DNA from: Alphaproteobacteria bacterium
GTDB taxonomy: Bacteria; Pseudomonadota; Alphaproteobacteria; Caulobacterales; Maricaulaceae
Direction: 5' to 3'
Assembly (NCBI GenBank): GCA_016124675.1
Contig: WGNG01000004.1
Span: 62,001-126,000, forward strand
Length of the DNA stretch: 64,000 bases
Of this stretch, positions 40,551-49,207 are shown piece after piece. Both the position numbers and the translations under genes were made by a program. Numbering within the stretch: the stretch's first letter is position 1; each line of letters opens with the position of its first letter. Below the pieces are notes generated by a model. It did not search any database, was not told the DNA's origin, and saw only the letters and a list, made by a program, of their open reading frames with translations.

Positions 40551-41474
40551 ATGAGCCTCGATCCCGCCTATCTCGAATACCCCAGGCGCGGCTATGGCCA
40601 GGACATGGAGCGCTATGACTGGGCGCTGGCGAAGGATCGCGCGCCGGTGGCGCTGGCGTCAGGCGCTCAGGTGGCGGCGATGATCGTGGTGGCGTGCGAG
40701 CATCATGTCATCGATCCGAATAAATCGCCCTTCGCCCATCCCCATGGAATGGTTACGCCTTTTCCGGACTTGCGCCATTTCACCTCGCGTGATTACGGCA
40801 ACCGGGTGGGGGTGTTCCGCATTCTCAAGGCGCTGCGCGAGCGTGGACTCAGGGCGACGTTCGCCGTGTCGGCGGCGCTTCTATCCCGCGCGGCGCCGTT
40901 GATAGATGCGATTTTGAATGATGGACACGAGATCGCCGCGGCGGGCCTGCATGGCGATTCTATCCATCATTCAGGTGACGAAAAAGACGCTGAGCGTGAC
41001 AAGATCGGCCATATTCGGGTCATGTTCGAGGCCGCTGGGGTCATCCCGGTGACCTGGATGTCTCCCGCCCGTCAGCAGAGCTTCAACACGCCCGACCTGC
41101 TCACCGAAGCCGGCTTCACCCGGGTGCTCGACTGGGAGAGCGACAGCGTTCCGCTCAGTCTTCGCACCGCGCACGGCCCGCTCGCCGCCCTGCCGCTCCT
41201 CAACGAGCTGGAGGATTTCAAACTGCTGGTGGAGCGCAAGCAGGAGGAGGCGTCCTGGGTGCGCCAGATTCTCGAAGCGAAGGATTACCTCAAGAGCGAG
41301 CACGCGGCACGCGGCGCGTCGGTGCTGGGCTTTCAGCTCACCCCGTTCGTGGCCGGTCAACCCTTCCGCATCACCGCGCTGGAAGCGCTGCTGGATGGCC
41401 TCGCCGGGGATGAGGCGGTTTGGTGTGCGGGGGCCGATGAGATTGCCGGTGCGTTCGAGGGAGCGGGCCCGTGA
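40551..41474 (+). CDS. Polysaccharide deacetylase family protein (second PuuE/NodB-like paralog)
   Basis: HFTSRDYGNRVGVFRILKALRERGLRATFAVSAALL...GHEIAAAGLHGDSIHH. Confidence 0.82.
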   Translation: MSLDPAYLEYPRRGYGQDMERYDWALAKDRAPVALASGAQVAAMIVVACEHHVIDPNKSPFAHPHGMVTPFPDLRHFTSRDYGNRVGVFRILKALRERGLRATFAVSAALLSRAAPLIDAILNDGHEIAAAGLHGDSIHHSGDEKDAERDKIGHIRVMFEAAGVIPVTWMSPARQQSFNTPDLLTEAGFTRVLDWESDSVPLSLRTAHGPLAALPLLNELEDFKLLVERKQEEASWVRQILEAKDYLKSEHAARGASVLGFQLTPFVAGQPFRITALEALLDGLAGDEAVWCAGADEIAGAFEGAGP

Positions 41475-41872
41475 GCGCCGTGCGCGGATGGGAGGATCTG
41501 CGCGCCTTTGCGCTGGCGCTGGACCTGCCGGGGGTGGAGGACAGCGTGTCCTGGGGCAATCCGGGGCTGAAAGCCCACGGCAAGCTGTGGACCTGGTGGG
41601 CGCCCCGGCAATACGCCGACGCGCCGGTTTTCAAGGTGGCGCGCGAGGAGCAGGCGTTTCTGCTCGAGGCCGCGCCGGCGGTGTTCTTCATCACCGATCA
41701 TCACAAGCCCCACGGTCTCATCCTGATGCGCCCCGAGGCGTTCGACGCCGGCTGGGCGCGCAGCAATCTGTTCAAGGTCTGGCGCCGGCAGGCGCCGAGG
41801 CGCTTCCTGAAAGACTGGGATGAGGCCAATCGCGAGCGATTGCAGGAGTTCGGCCATGACGACACGGCGTGA
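41471..41872 (+). CDS. MmcQ/YjbR family protein
   Basis: FALALDLPGVEDSVSWGNPGLKAHGKLWTWWAP...AFLLEAAPAVFFITDHH. Confidence 0.82.
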   Translation: MSAVRGWEDLRAFALALDLPGVEDSVSWGNPGLKAHGKLWTWWAPRQYADAPVFKVAREEQAFLLEAAPAVFFITDHHKPHGLILMRPEAFDAGWARSNLFKVWRRQAPRRFLKDWDEANRERLQEFGHDDTA

Positions 41873-42998
41873 TCTGGTCACGGGCGCAGGCGCGCTGGCG
41901 CTCTCTGCGGCCGCTGCGGCGGCCTTGCCCGGCGCAGCGCGCGGGCAGGCGCCCGATCCGCGCTATTCGGCCTGCGCGCTGCAGGTCGTGTGCGATGCCG
42001 TCAATCAGGATGCGAGCGTGGAGGCGGCGCGCGCGCGCATGATGGCCTCGATCGCGCGCATTGGCGGTCAGATCGCGGCGTCCAAGGGTTTCCTGCGCAC
42101 CTTCAACGGAACCGAGCTCAAGCTCGTCTGCCTGCCCGAATACTTCCTTACCGGTTTTCCGCTGCGCGAAAGCCGCGAGGAATGGAAGGCCAAGGCGGCG
42201 CTCGACATTGGCGGCGCCGAATATGAGGCGCTGGCGGCGCTGGCGCAGCGTCATGGCGTGTATCTGGGCGGCAACGCCTATGAGAACGACGAGAACTTCC
42301 CGCAGCTCTACTTCCAGACCAACTTCCTGATCGCCCCAAGTGGCGAGACCGTGCTGCGCTACCGGCGCATGATCTCGCTCTACACGCCCACGCCCTTTGA
42401 TGTCTGGGACCGGTATCTCGACATTTACGGGTATGACGCGGTGTTTCCCGTGGCGCGCACCGAGCTTGGCGTGATCGGCTCGATTGCGTCGGAAGAGATA
42501 CTGTATCCCGAGATCGCGCGCATGCAGGCGCTCAAGGGCGCTGAAATCTTCCTCCACCCGACCTCGGAGGTCGGCTCGCCCCAGCTCACCGTCAAGGACC
42601 TCGCCAAGCGCGCGCGGGCCATCGAGAACATGGCCTATGTGGTGTCAGCCAACTCCGCAGAAATCACCGGCACGCCGGTGCCGTCCGCGTCCACCGACGC
42701 CATGAGCAAGATCGTCGACTGGAACGGGCGAGTGCTGGCCGAGGCGGGTCCGGGCGAGAGCCTCAACGCCAATGCGATCCTGGACCTGCCTGCCCTGCGC
42801 GCGGCCCGCGACCGCACCGGCATGAGCAATCTGCTCACCCGCCTGCCGCTGGCGGCGTTTGCGCCGGGCTATGAGAGCGGCGTCTCTCAGGAACCCAACG
42901 CCATGGCGGATGGGCGGATGCTGACGCAAGGCGAGGCGATAGAGCGCCAGCGGGCCCGGATTGAGGCTTTACGCGAGGCCGGGATGTTCGGCGGGTAA
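41856..42998 (+). CDS. Tat-signal nitrilase-superfamily protein (second paralog)
   Basis: TTRRDLVTGAGALALSAAAAAALPGAARGQA; CLPEYFLTGFP, RYRRMISLY, GSIASEEILYPEIARMQALKGAEIFLHPTSE; Cys position appears Ser, Lys position appears Arg. Confidence 0.8.
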   Translation: MTTRRDLVTGAGALALSAAAAAALPGAARGQAPDPRYSACALQVVCDAVNQDASVEAARARMMASIARIGGQIAASKGFLRTFNGTELKLVCLPEYFLTGFPLRESREEWKAKAALDIGGAEYEALAALAQRHGVYLGGNAYENDENFPQLYFQTNFLIAPSGETVLRYRRMISLYTPTPFDVWDRYLDIYGYDAVFPVARTELGVIGSIASEEILYPEIARMQALKGAEIFLHPTSEVGSPQLTVKDLAKRARAIENMAYVVSANSAEITGTPVPSASTDAMSKIVDWNGRVLAEAGPGESLNANAILDLPALRAARDRTGMSNLLTRLPLAAFAPGYESGVSQEPNAMADGRMLTQGEAIERQRARIEALREAGMFGG

Positions 42999-43020
42999 GG
43001 GGCCTGCGGGCGAATAAACC

Positions 43021-43049
43021 GGGCGCGGCGCCCGTGAGACGCCGCGCCC
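43021..43049. terminator. Hairpin between convergent genes
   Basis: GGGCGCGGCG-cccgtgaga-CGCCGCGCCC, 10-bp arms, no T-run. Confidence 0.45.
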
Positions 43050-43077
43050 CGTCAAGGCGATTCAGTCTGCCCGGCCG

Positions 43078-43350
43078 TCAGGTTCTGATGAGCCGGTCTT
43101 CCAGACCGTCACGTTCGCGTCCGCCGAACACGGCCGCTGCGCAGGCGGCGAAGGCGCCGATCAGCAGGGCGAGAGCGGTGGCGATGGCGAGCGTGGCGCT
43201 GGCCGCGCGGGCTTCATCGACGGTTTCCCGGGTTTCGGCATGGGCGGTGCCGATCGCATCGAACGCTTCCTTGACACGCCCGTCAGCCTGAAAGGAGGCG
43301 CCGGCGCGCGGCGTTGATTTCGCTCCCCGCCGCGCCGGTTTGCGTGTAGA
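43078..43350 (-). pseudogene. Possible remnant of a PhnA-like membrane protein C-terminus, no start codon in the open frame
   Basis: Minus-strand frame reads ...FQADGRVKEAFDAIGTAHAETRETVDEARAASATLAIATALALLIGAFAACAAAVFGGRERDGLEDRLIRT*; closed upstream by TAG (43351-43353) with no ATG. Confidence 0.4.
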
Positions 43351-43380
43351 CTATTCGCCTCACGGGACAGGGAGGCGGCG

Positions 43381-44412
43381 TTGAGCGGATTGCCGGACTG
43401 GCGCAAGGCGGTGTCTGAGAACGATGCGGAACGCCGTTCCATTGCGGCCATGCGCGAGGAGATGGCGGTCTTGCGCGCCGCGCTGGACCTGCAGGTCCCG
43501 GCCAAGCGGGCTGTGGGGCGCAATCTTCTGGTGGCGACGTGGAATGTGCGCGCCTTTGGCGGCCTGACGCAGGCCTGGCGCTCGGAAGACAATGACAGCC
43601 CCAAGCGCAACTGGCGGGGCCTGGCCTATATCGCCGAGATCGTGTCGCGCTTTGACGTGATCGCCCTGCAGGAGGTGCGCGGCGAGTTCAAGGGCCTGCG
43701 CGAGCTGATGAAGACGCTGGGGCCGGGCTGGCAATTCCTGATGACCGACGTCAATCGCGGCGCGGCGGGCAATGATGAGCGCATGGCCTATGTGTTCGAC
43801 GCGGCGCGGGTGCGGCTGTCGGGCCTGGCCGGCGAGCTGACCGTGCCGGACGATGACAAGGTGCTGGCCCGGCTGGGCGTGGAGCCCGGCTCGCCGTTCC
43901 GCCAGTTTGCCCGCAGCCCCTATGCGGTGAGCTTCCAGGCGGGGCGCGAAACCTTCATCCTGGTCACCATGCATGTGCTCTACGGCAAGGGCTATGCCGA
44001 CCGGACGCCGGAGCTCAAGGCCATCGCGGCCTGGCTGAAAGACTGGGCCAAGGACACGGCGAGCTGGGGCCATTCGCTGATGGTGCTGGGCGATTTCAAT
44101 ATCGACCAGCAGGGCGATGTGAACGATCTGGCTTTCCGCTCCACCGGGCTCTACGTGCCGCCCGAGCTCGACGGCCTGCCGCGCACGGTCAGCTTCAAGG
44201 CCGACGGCAAGCCGCCCAAATATTACGACCAGATCGCCTGGTTCTGCGAGGAGGCCGGGGAGTTTGCGCTGGGCATGGAATTCCTGAGCGCCGGCGGCTT
44301 CAATTTCAGGGACTTGCTGTTCCAGGACGAACCCAAACTCACCGCCTAATCGATGAGCTGGCGGGTGAGCGATCATCTGCCGCTCTGGTGTGAATTTGCG
44401 GCGAGGCGGTAG
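43381..44412 (+). pseudogene. Endonuclease/exonuclease/phosphatase family gene interrupted by in-frame TAA at 44347-44349
   Basis: TWNVRAFG, IALQEVRGEFKGL, VLGDFNID; after the TAA the same frame continues SMSWRVSDHLPLWCEFAARR* (EEP C-terminal SDH motif). Confidence 0.75.
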
Positions 44413-44418
44413 GGGGGC

Positions 44419-46092
44419 TCACCCGCCCGCCCCCATCTGCGCCAGCGCGGCGTGAATATCGCTGACCGTCACCGAGCCTTCGCCCACGGCGCTGGCGACG
44501 CGCTTGACCGAGAGGGCGCGTACATCGCCCACGGCGTAGACGCGTTCCAGGCTGGTCTCGTAGGGGCTGGGCGGGCGGTTGCGGCGCCAGCCTGCGGCGG
44601 CGAGATCGTCCGGAGTGAGGGCGGCGCCGGTCTTGACGAAGCCGCGCGCGTCGCGCGCGATCCTGCCGGGCAGCCATGCGGTGAAGGGCGCCGCGCCGAT
44701 GAACAGGAAGGCGAACGGGGTGTCGAGGCGCACTTCGCCGCCGGGCGTGGCGAGGGTGACAGCGGTCAGGCGCAGATCTTCGGGCCGGGCAGCGCCGTTT
44801 GAGTGGAGGGCGGAGATTTCGGCCTCCGGGTGGAGGGTGATGTTGGAAGTCTCTTTGAGCCGGCGCACGAGATATTCCGACATGGTCTCGCGCAAATCCG
44901 GGCGCCGGTAGATCACGTGGACGCGCTTTGCGGTGCGCGCCAGAAACACCGCGCCCTGGCCGGCGGAATTGCCTGCGCCCACCACGCATACTTCCGCGCC
45001 GGCGCACAGCTGTCCTTCCAGCGCCGAGGCGCCGTAATAAATGCCCGCGCCCTCCAGCGCCTCGAGGCCTTCAAGGGGCAGGCGGCGGTATTGCGCGCCG
45101 GTGGCGATCACCACGGCGCGGGCGATCAGCGTGCGCCCGTCGCGCATGGTCAGGGCGTAACGGCCGTCATCGCGCGGCTCCAGCGCCGCGGCGCGCACGG
45201 GCGCGGCCAGGCGCACGCCGAATTTCTGGGCCTGGACGGCGGCGCGCTCGGCGAGCTCGCGGCCCGACACGCCGGTGGGAAAGCCCAGATAGTTTTCGAT
45301 CTTGGAGGAGGATCCGGCCTGACCGCCGGGCGCCTCGGCGTCCAGCACGACAACCGACAGGCCTTCGGACCCGGCATAGACCGAAGCGGCCAGACCCGCA
45401 GGCCCGGCGCCGACCACCACCACATCCACCTCGGCCTCGTCTGGCAGGAGGCCATAGCCCAGCGCCTCGGCAAGCGCGTCCACATCCGGCTGGCGCATCA
45501 CCCGGGCCGCGCCCAGCACCACGGCCGGCAGGTCAGCGCGGGCCAGGCCCATCGCCTCCATCACCGGCTCCGCCAGCGGGTCGCTCTCAGGATCGAGCCA
45601 GGCGTGGGGCGCGCCCTGGCGGGTGAGAAAGTCGCGAAGGGCGAAGAGCTGGCGGTCATAGGGCGCGCCGATGACGATGAGGGCGCCGGAGCGCGACGAC
45701 ACGGCGAAGGCGCGCCGGGCGGTGAGGGTGCGCACGAAAATGTCGGACAGCTCGCTGTCTTCCACCAGCAGGCGCTGGAAGCGGGCGAACGGGATGTGCA
45801 GCACTTCGCCAGCCTTGCCCATCAGGGTGCGCGCCATCACGGACGCGCCGGTGAGCACAGAGATGTCGCCCGCGAACTGGCCGCGCTCCATCCAGCCGCG
45901 CCGCACCGGACCGGTGGGGGAATCGATGAAGATGTGGGTTTCGCCCGAAAGCGTGACGAGCATGTCCACGCAGCGCTCTCCAAAGGCCGACAGGACCGCG
46001 CCCGCCTCATGGCGGCGCACCTCGCCCCAGGCCGTCAGGCGGGCGAGCTGTTCATCAGTAAAGGTGTAATTGATGTCCGGTGTTGGCTGCAT
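44419..46092 (-). CDS. FAD-dependent (thioredoxin reductase-like) oxidoreductase with N-terminal cyclic nucleotide-binding domain
   Basis: cNMP domain GQFAGDISVLTGASVMARTL; middle thioredoxin/Grx-like region; DVVVVGAGPAGLAASVYAGSEGLSVVVLDAEAPGGQAGSSSKIENYLGFP; no CxxC at the TrxB site (YYGASALE). Confidence 0.87.
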   Translation of the reverse strand: MQPTPDINYTFTDEQLARLTAWGEVRRHEAGAVLSAFGERCVDMLVTLSGETHIFIDSPTGPVRRGWMERGQFAGDISVLTGASVMARTLMGKAGEVLHIPFARFQRLLVEDSELSDIFVRTLTARRAFAVSSRSGALIVIGAPYDRQLFALRDFLTRQGAPHAWLDPESDPLAEPVMEAMGLARADLPAVVLGAARVMRQPDVDALAEALGYGLLPDEAEVDVVVVGAGPAGLAASVYAGSEGLSVVVLDAEAPGGQAGSSSKIENYLGFPTGVSGRELAERAAVQAQKFGVRLAAPVRAAALEPRDDGRYALTMRDGRTLIARAVVIATGAQYRRLPLEGLEALEGAGIYYGASALEGQLCAGAEVCVVGAGNSAGQGAVFLARTAKRVHVIYRRPDLRETMSEYLVRRLKETSNITLHPEAEISALHSNGAARPEDLRLTAVTLATPGGEVRLDTPFAFLFIGAAPFTAWLPGRIARDARGFVKTGAALTPDDLAAAGWRRNRPPSPYETSLERVYAVGDVRALSVKRVASAVGEGSVTVSDIHAALAQMGAGG

Positions 46093-46193
46093 CGTCCGCT
46101 CCCGCTGCGGCGACAGCGCCGTAAGGGCGAATATGGCGGGGCGGGCGGGCAAGCGCCAGAGGGCGATGGGGCCAGGGGCACAGGCGGTGATCG

Positions 46194-46469
46194 TCACTGG
46201 TTGTCGTCCTGATCGCCCTTGTCCGGCGGCGCCATGGGGTCGTGCTTGCGGCTGGGCGGGAACATCACGGCGATGGCGATCTGCACGCTGATGAAGGTGG
46301 ACGAGATCAGGAAGACGAGCATCAGGCGCAGGACCGTCCCTTCAGTGCTGGCGCGGGTAAGGGTGCGGATCGCGCCCACGTCGAGGACGAGGATCAGGGT
46401 GGTGAACGTCACCCCGATACAAAAGCCGATCAGGCCGTGGCGCAGGATGAAGCGGATCAGCGGCGGCAT
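46194..46469 (-). CDS. Small two-TM hypothetical membrane protein
   Basis: HGLIGFCIGVTFTTLILVLDV ... LMLVFLISSTFISVQIAIAVMF. Confidence 0.65.
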   Translation of the reverse strand: MPPLIRFILRHGLIGFCIGVTFTTLILVLDVGAIRTLTRASTEGTVLRLMLVFLISSTFISVQIAIAVMFPPSRKHDPMAPPDKGDQDDNQ

Positions 46470-46665
46470 GGTCGGGCTTTCCTGTCGGCGGATGGTGGAA
46501 CGCAGGCGTGCCGCGTCAGTGTGCCACGCGCTCCGTCGCGGCGATGTCAGGACGTAGAGCGGCTATAAAGCTAGACTGGCGGGTGCGGCTGGACATGCGG
46601 TCCATGCGCGCACGCGCCCTGTGCCAAGCACGGGCCGGGCGACGCCGCGAACCTCCGAGGTTGAT

Positions 46666-47124
46666 ATGAAACATGTGCTGACAGCGCTGGCCCTCTCCAC
46701 CATCGCCCCTGCCGCCATGGCCATCGAAGATGCCGCTGAACCCGTCGCTACAGCCCCGCGCCCGCTGGTGACCATTGTCACCGCCGCCGATCCGCAGACC
46801 CAGCTGATGGCCCTGGTGCTGACCGCCGCCTCGGTGCGCCAGGGGGCGCAGGCGCATGTCATGCTGTGCGGACCGGCCGGCGACATCGCCCTGCGCGATG
46901 CACCCGCCAGCGCCACGGACGGCCAGGCGCCGCGCGGCGCCAGCCCGCAAGGCCGGTTGCAGAGCCTGATGGCGGACCATGGCGTGACGGTCGAGGTGTG
47001 CGCCATCTACCTGCCGGGGCTGGGCGCCGACGCCTCGGTCCTGCTGGACGGTGTGACGCCCGCCTCGCCCGACGCCATGGCGGCGCGGCTGATGGCGCCG
47101 GACGCAGCGGTGCTGACGTTTTAG
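46666..47124 (+). CDS. Exported DsrE-like protein
   Basis: Signal peptide; LVTIVTAADPQTQLMALVLTAASVRQGAQAHVMLCGPAGDIAL ... VEVCAIYLPGLG. Confidence 0.55.
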   Translation: MKHVLTALALSTIAPAAMAIEDAAEPVATAPRPLVTIVTAADPQTQLMALVLTAASVRQGAQAHVMLCGPAGDIALRDAPASATDGQAPRGASPQGRLQSLMADHGVTVEVCAIYLPGLGADASVLLDGVTPASPDAMAARLMAPDAAVLTF

Positions 47125-47608
47125 GGGGTGGGCTTCTCATCGCCGCCTGCGGGGGAGAGATCGGCCCGGGTTCCTGTGAAAGGCGACCGCATCTCTCCGA
47201 TGCTCCTGGCAATGCCATTTTCGCAAGCGTCGCAGGCTGTCAAGGACGGCCCTGCGGGCCGCCGCCGTGCGGCGACCGGGCATGAAGGCCAGCCCGCCTG
47301 GTCCAGATGCGATCACCCCTGCCGCAAGCGGGGAAGACGGACGCGCGTGCATCCCCATCTATCGCCTTGCTTTCGCCTTCAAAGCCGGTCATAGAGCGGC
47401 CATCGCATGAAGCGCGGGCGTAGAGGCGGATCAAACCGCCCACGGGCTTCGATCGGATCGGCAAGGCGGCCGCGGGCCGCCATGATTCAGTCCGGGCGAG
47501 GGCCTTGAAGGCCCGTCGACGGCGGCTGATCTGCGCGGACGCTTTCCCATAACTGTTTGAATGGCCGGCTGGCGCATGCGCGCCCCCGGGCCAGAAGGAA
47601 TATCTGTT

Positions 47609-49114
47609 TTGACCACTTTCTCCCAGCTCGGTCTGGCCGAGCCCGTTTTGCGCGCCGTCACTGCCGAAGGCTATGAAGTTCCCACACCGATCCAGGCGCG
47701 CGCCATCCCGCTGTTTCTCACCGGGCGCGACATGGTGGGTCTCGCCCAGACCGGCACCGGCAAGACGGCGGCCTTCGTGCTGCCGCTGCTGACCCGTCTT
47801 CTGGCGGACAACAAGAAAGCCCCCGGCCTGTCGTGCCGTGCGCTGATCCTGGCGCCGACGCGCGAACTGGCCGCGCAGATCGGCGCGTCCGTCGCCGCCT
47901 ATGGCAAGTTCACCGGCCTGACTCACACGGTCGTTTATGGCGGCGCGAAAGCTGGCCCGCAAATCCGCGCCCTGGCGCGCGGCGTTGACGTGCTGGTGGC
48001 CACGCCCGGCCGTCTGCTCGATCACATGCAGGCGGGCAAGCTGCGTCTTGACCTCACCCGCACGGTGGTTCTGGACGAAGCCGACCAGATGCTCGATCTC
48101 GGCTTCATGCCGGCGATCCGCCGCATCCTGCAGGCTGCGGCGCGTCCGCGCACCACGGTGATGTTCTCGGCCACCATGCCCCAGGCGATCCGCCAGCTGG
48201 CGGACGATTTCCTGGACGATCCCGCCACCATCTCGGTGTCGGCGCCGTCGCGCCCCATCGAAGCCATCACCCAGAGCGTGTTCTACGTGGATGGCGGCGC
48301 CAAGCCGGAGGCGCTAATCGACCTCCTGGCCCCGGAAGCGGGCCGCCGGGCGATCATCTTCACGCGCACCAAGCGCGGCGCCGACAAGGTCACCAAGCGC
48401 CTGGTGGAATACGGCCACAAGGCTGCAGCCATTCATGGCAACAAGACGCAAGGCCAGCGCGAGCGCGCCCTGGCGGCGTTCCGTTCGGGCGCTGCGCCGG
48501 TGCTGGTGGCCACCGATATCGCTGCGCGTGGCATTGATGTCGACGGCATCGAGCTGGTGGTCAATTACGAGCTGCCCAACGTGGCTGAAAGCTATGTCCA
48601 CCGCATCGGCCGCACGGCGCGGGCGGGGGCGACAGGCCGGGCGGTGTCGCTGGTGGCGCCCGATGAGCGGGGCCTCCTGAAAGACATCGAGAAGCTGACC
48701 GGCAAACCCATCGCCGGACTGAACGAAGCGCCGCCGATGGCGCGCGGGGCTGCGGCCCGTCCGGCACGTCCGCAGCAGAAGCGTGGCGGCGGCGGTGGTG
48801 GCGGCGGTGGCGGCCGTCCGCGCGCGGCAGGTTCGGGCGGCGGTGAGCGCGGTGAACGCAGCGCTAAAGGCGGCCAGGGCGGCGGCGAGCGGCATGCCGA
48901 GCGCAGCGGCCAGGGCGGCGCAAGCCGGAGTGGCCAGGGCGGCGGCGAGCGCAACGGGCAAGGCGGCGGCAGCCGCGGCGGTCCGGGCGGCAATCGCGGC
49001 GGCCAGGGCGGCCCGCGTGGCGGCCAAGGCGGTTCGCGTGGCGGTCCGGGCGGCAATCGCGGCGGTCAGGGCGGCGGCGGCCAGGGCCGCAGCAAGCAGC
49101 GCGCCGAGGCCTGA
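47609..49114 (+). CDS. DEAD/DEAH-box RNA helicase (RhlE-like) with Gly/Arg-rich tail; TTG start likely
   Basis: AQTGTGKTAAFVLPLL, ATPGRLLDHM, VLDEADQMLD, FSATMP, YVHRIGRTARAG; C-terminal GGQGGxRGG repeats. Confidence 0.92.
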   Translation: MTTFSQLGLAEPVLRAVTAEGYEVPTPIQARAIPLFLTGRDMVGLAQTGTGKTAAFVLPLLTRLLADNKKAPGLSCRALILAPTRELAAQIGASVAAYGKFTGLTHTVVYGGAKAGPQIRALARGVDVLVATPGRLLDHMQAGKLRLDLTRTVVLDEADQMLDLGFMPAIRRILQAAARPRTTVMFSATMPQAIRQLADDFLDDPATISVSAPSRPIEAITQSVFYVDGGAKPEALIDLLAPEAGRRAIIFTRTKRGADKVTKRLVEYGHKAAAIHGNKTQGQRERALAAFRSGAAPVLVATDIAARGIDVDGIELVVNYELPNVAESYVHRIGRTARAGATGRAVSLVAPDERGLLKDIEKLTGKPIAGLNEAPPMARGAAARPARPQQKRGGGGGGGGGGRPRAAGSGGGERGERSAKGGQGGGERHAERSGQGGASRSGQGGGERNGQGGGSRGGPGGNRGGQGGPRGGQGGSRGGPGGNRGGQGGGGQGRSKQRAEA

Positions 49115-49207
49115 ACCGGCCTATCGGTCGCAGACGCGTGAATTGACCCGGGCGCTCCGGGCCGTCAGTTAGTCCGTACTGGATGCTGACGCAGCAAGGG
49201 GCGCCCG

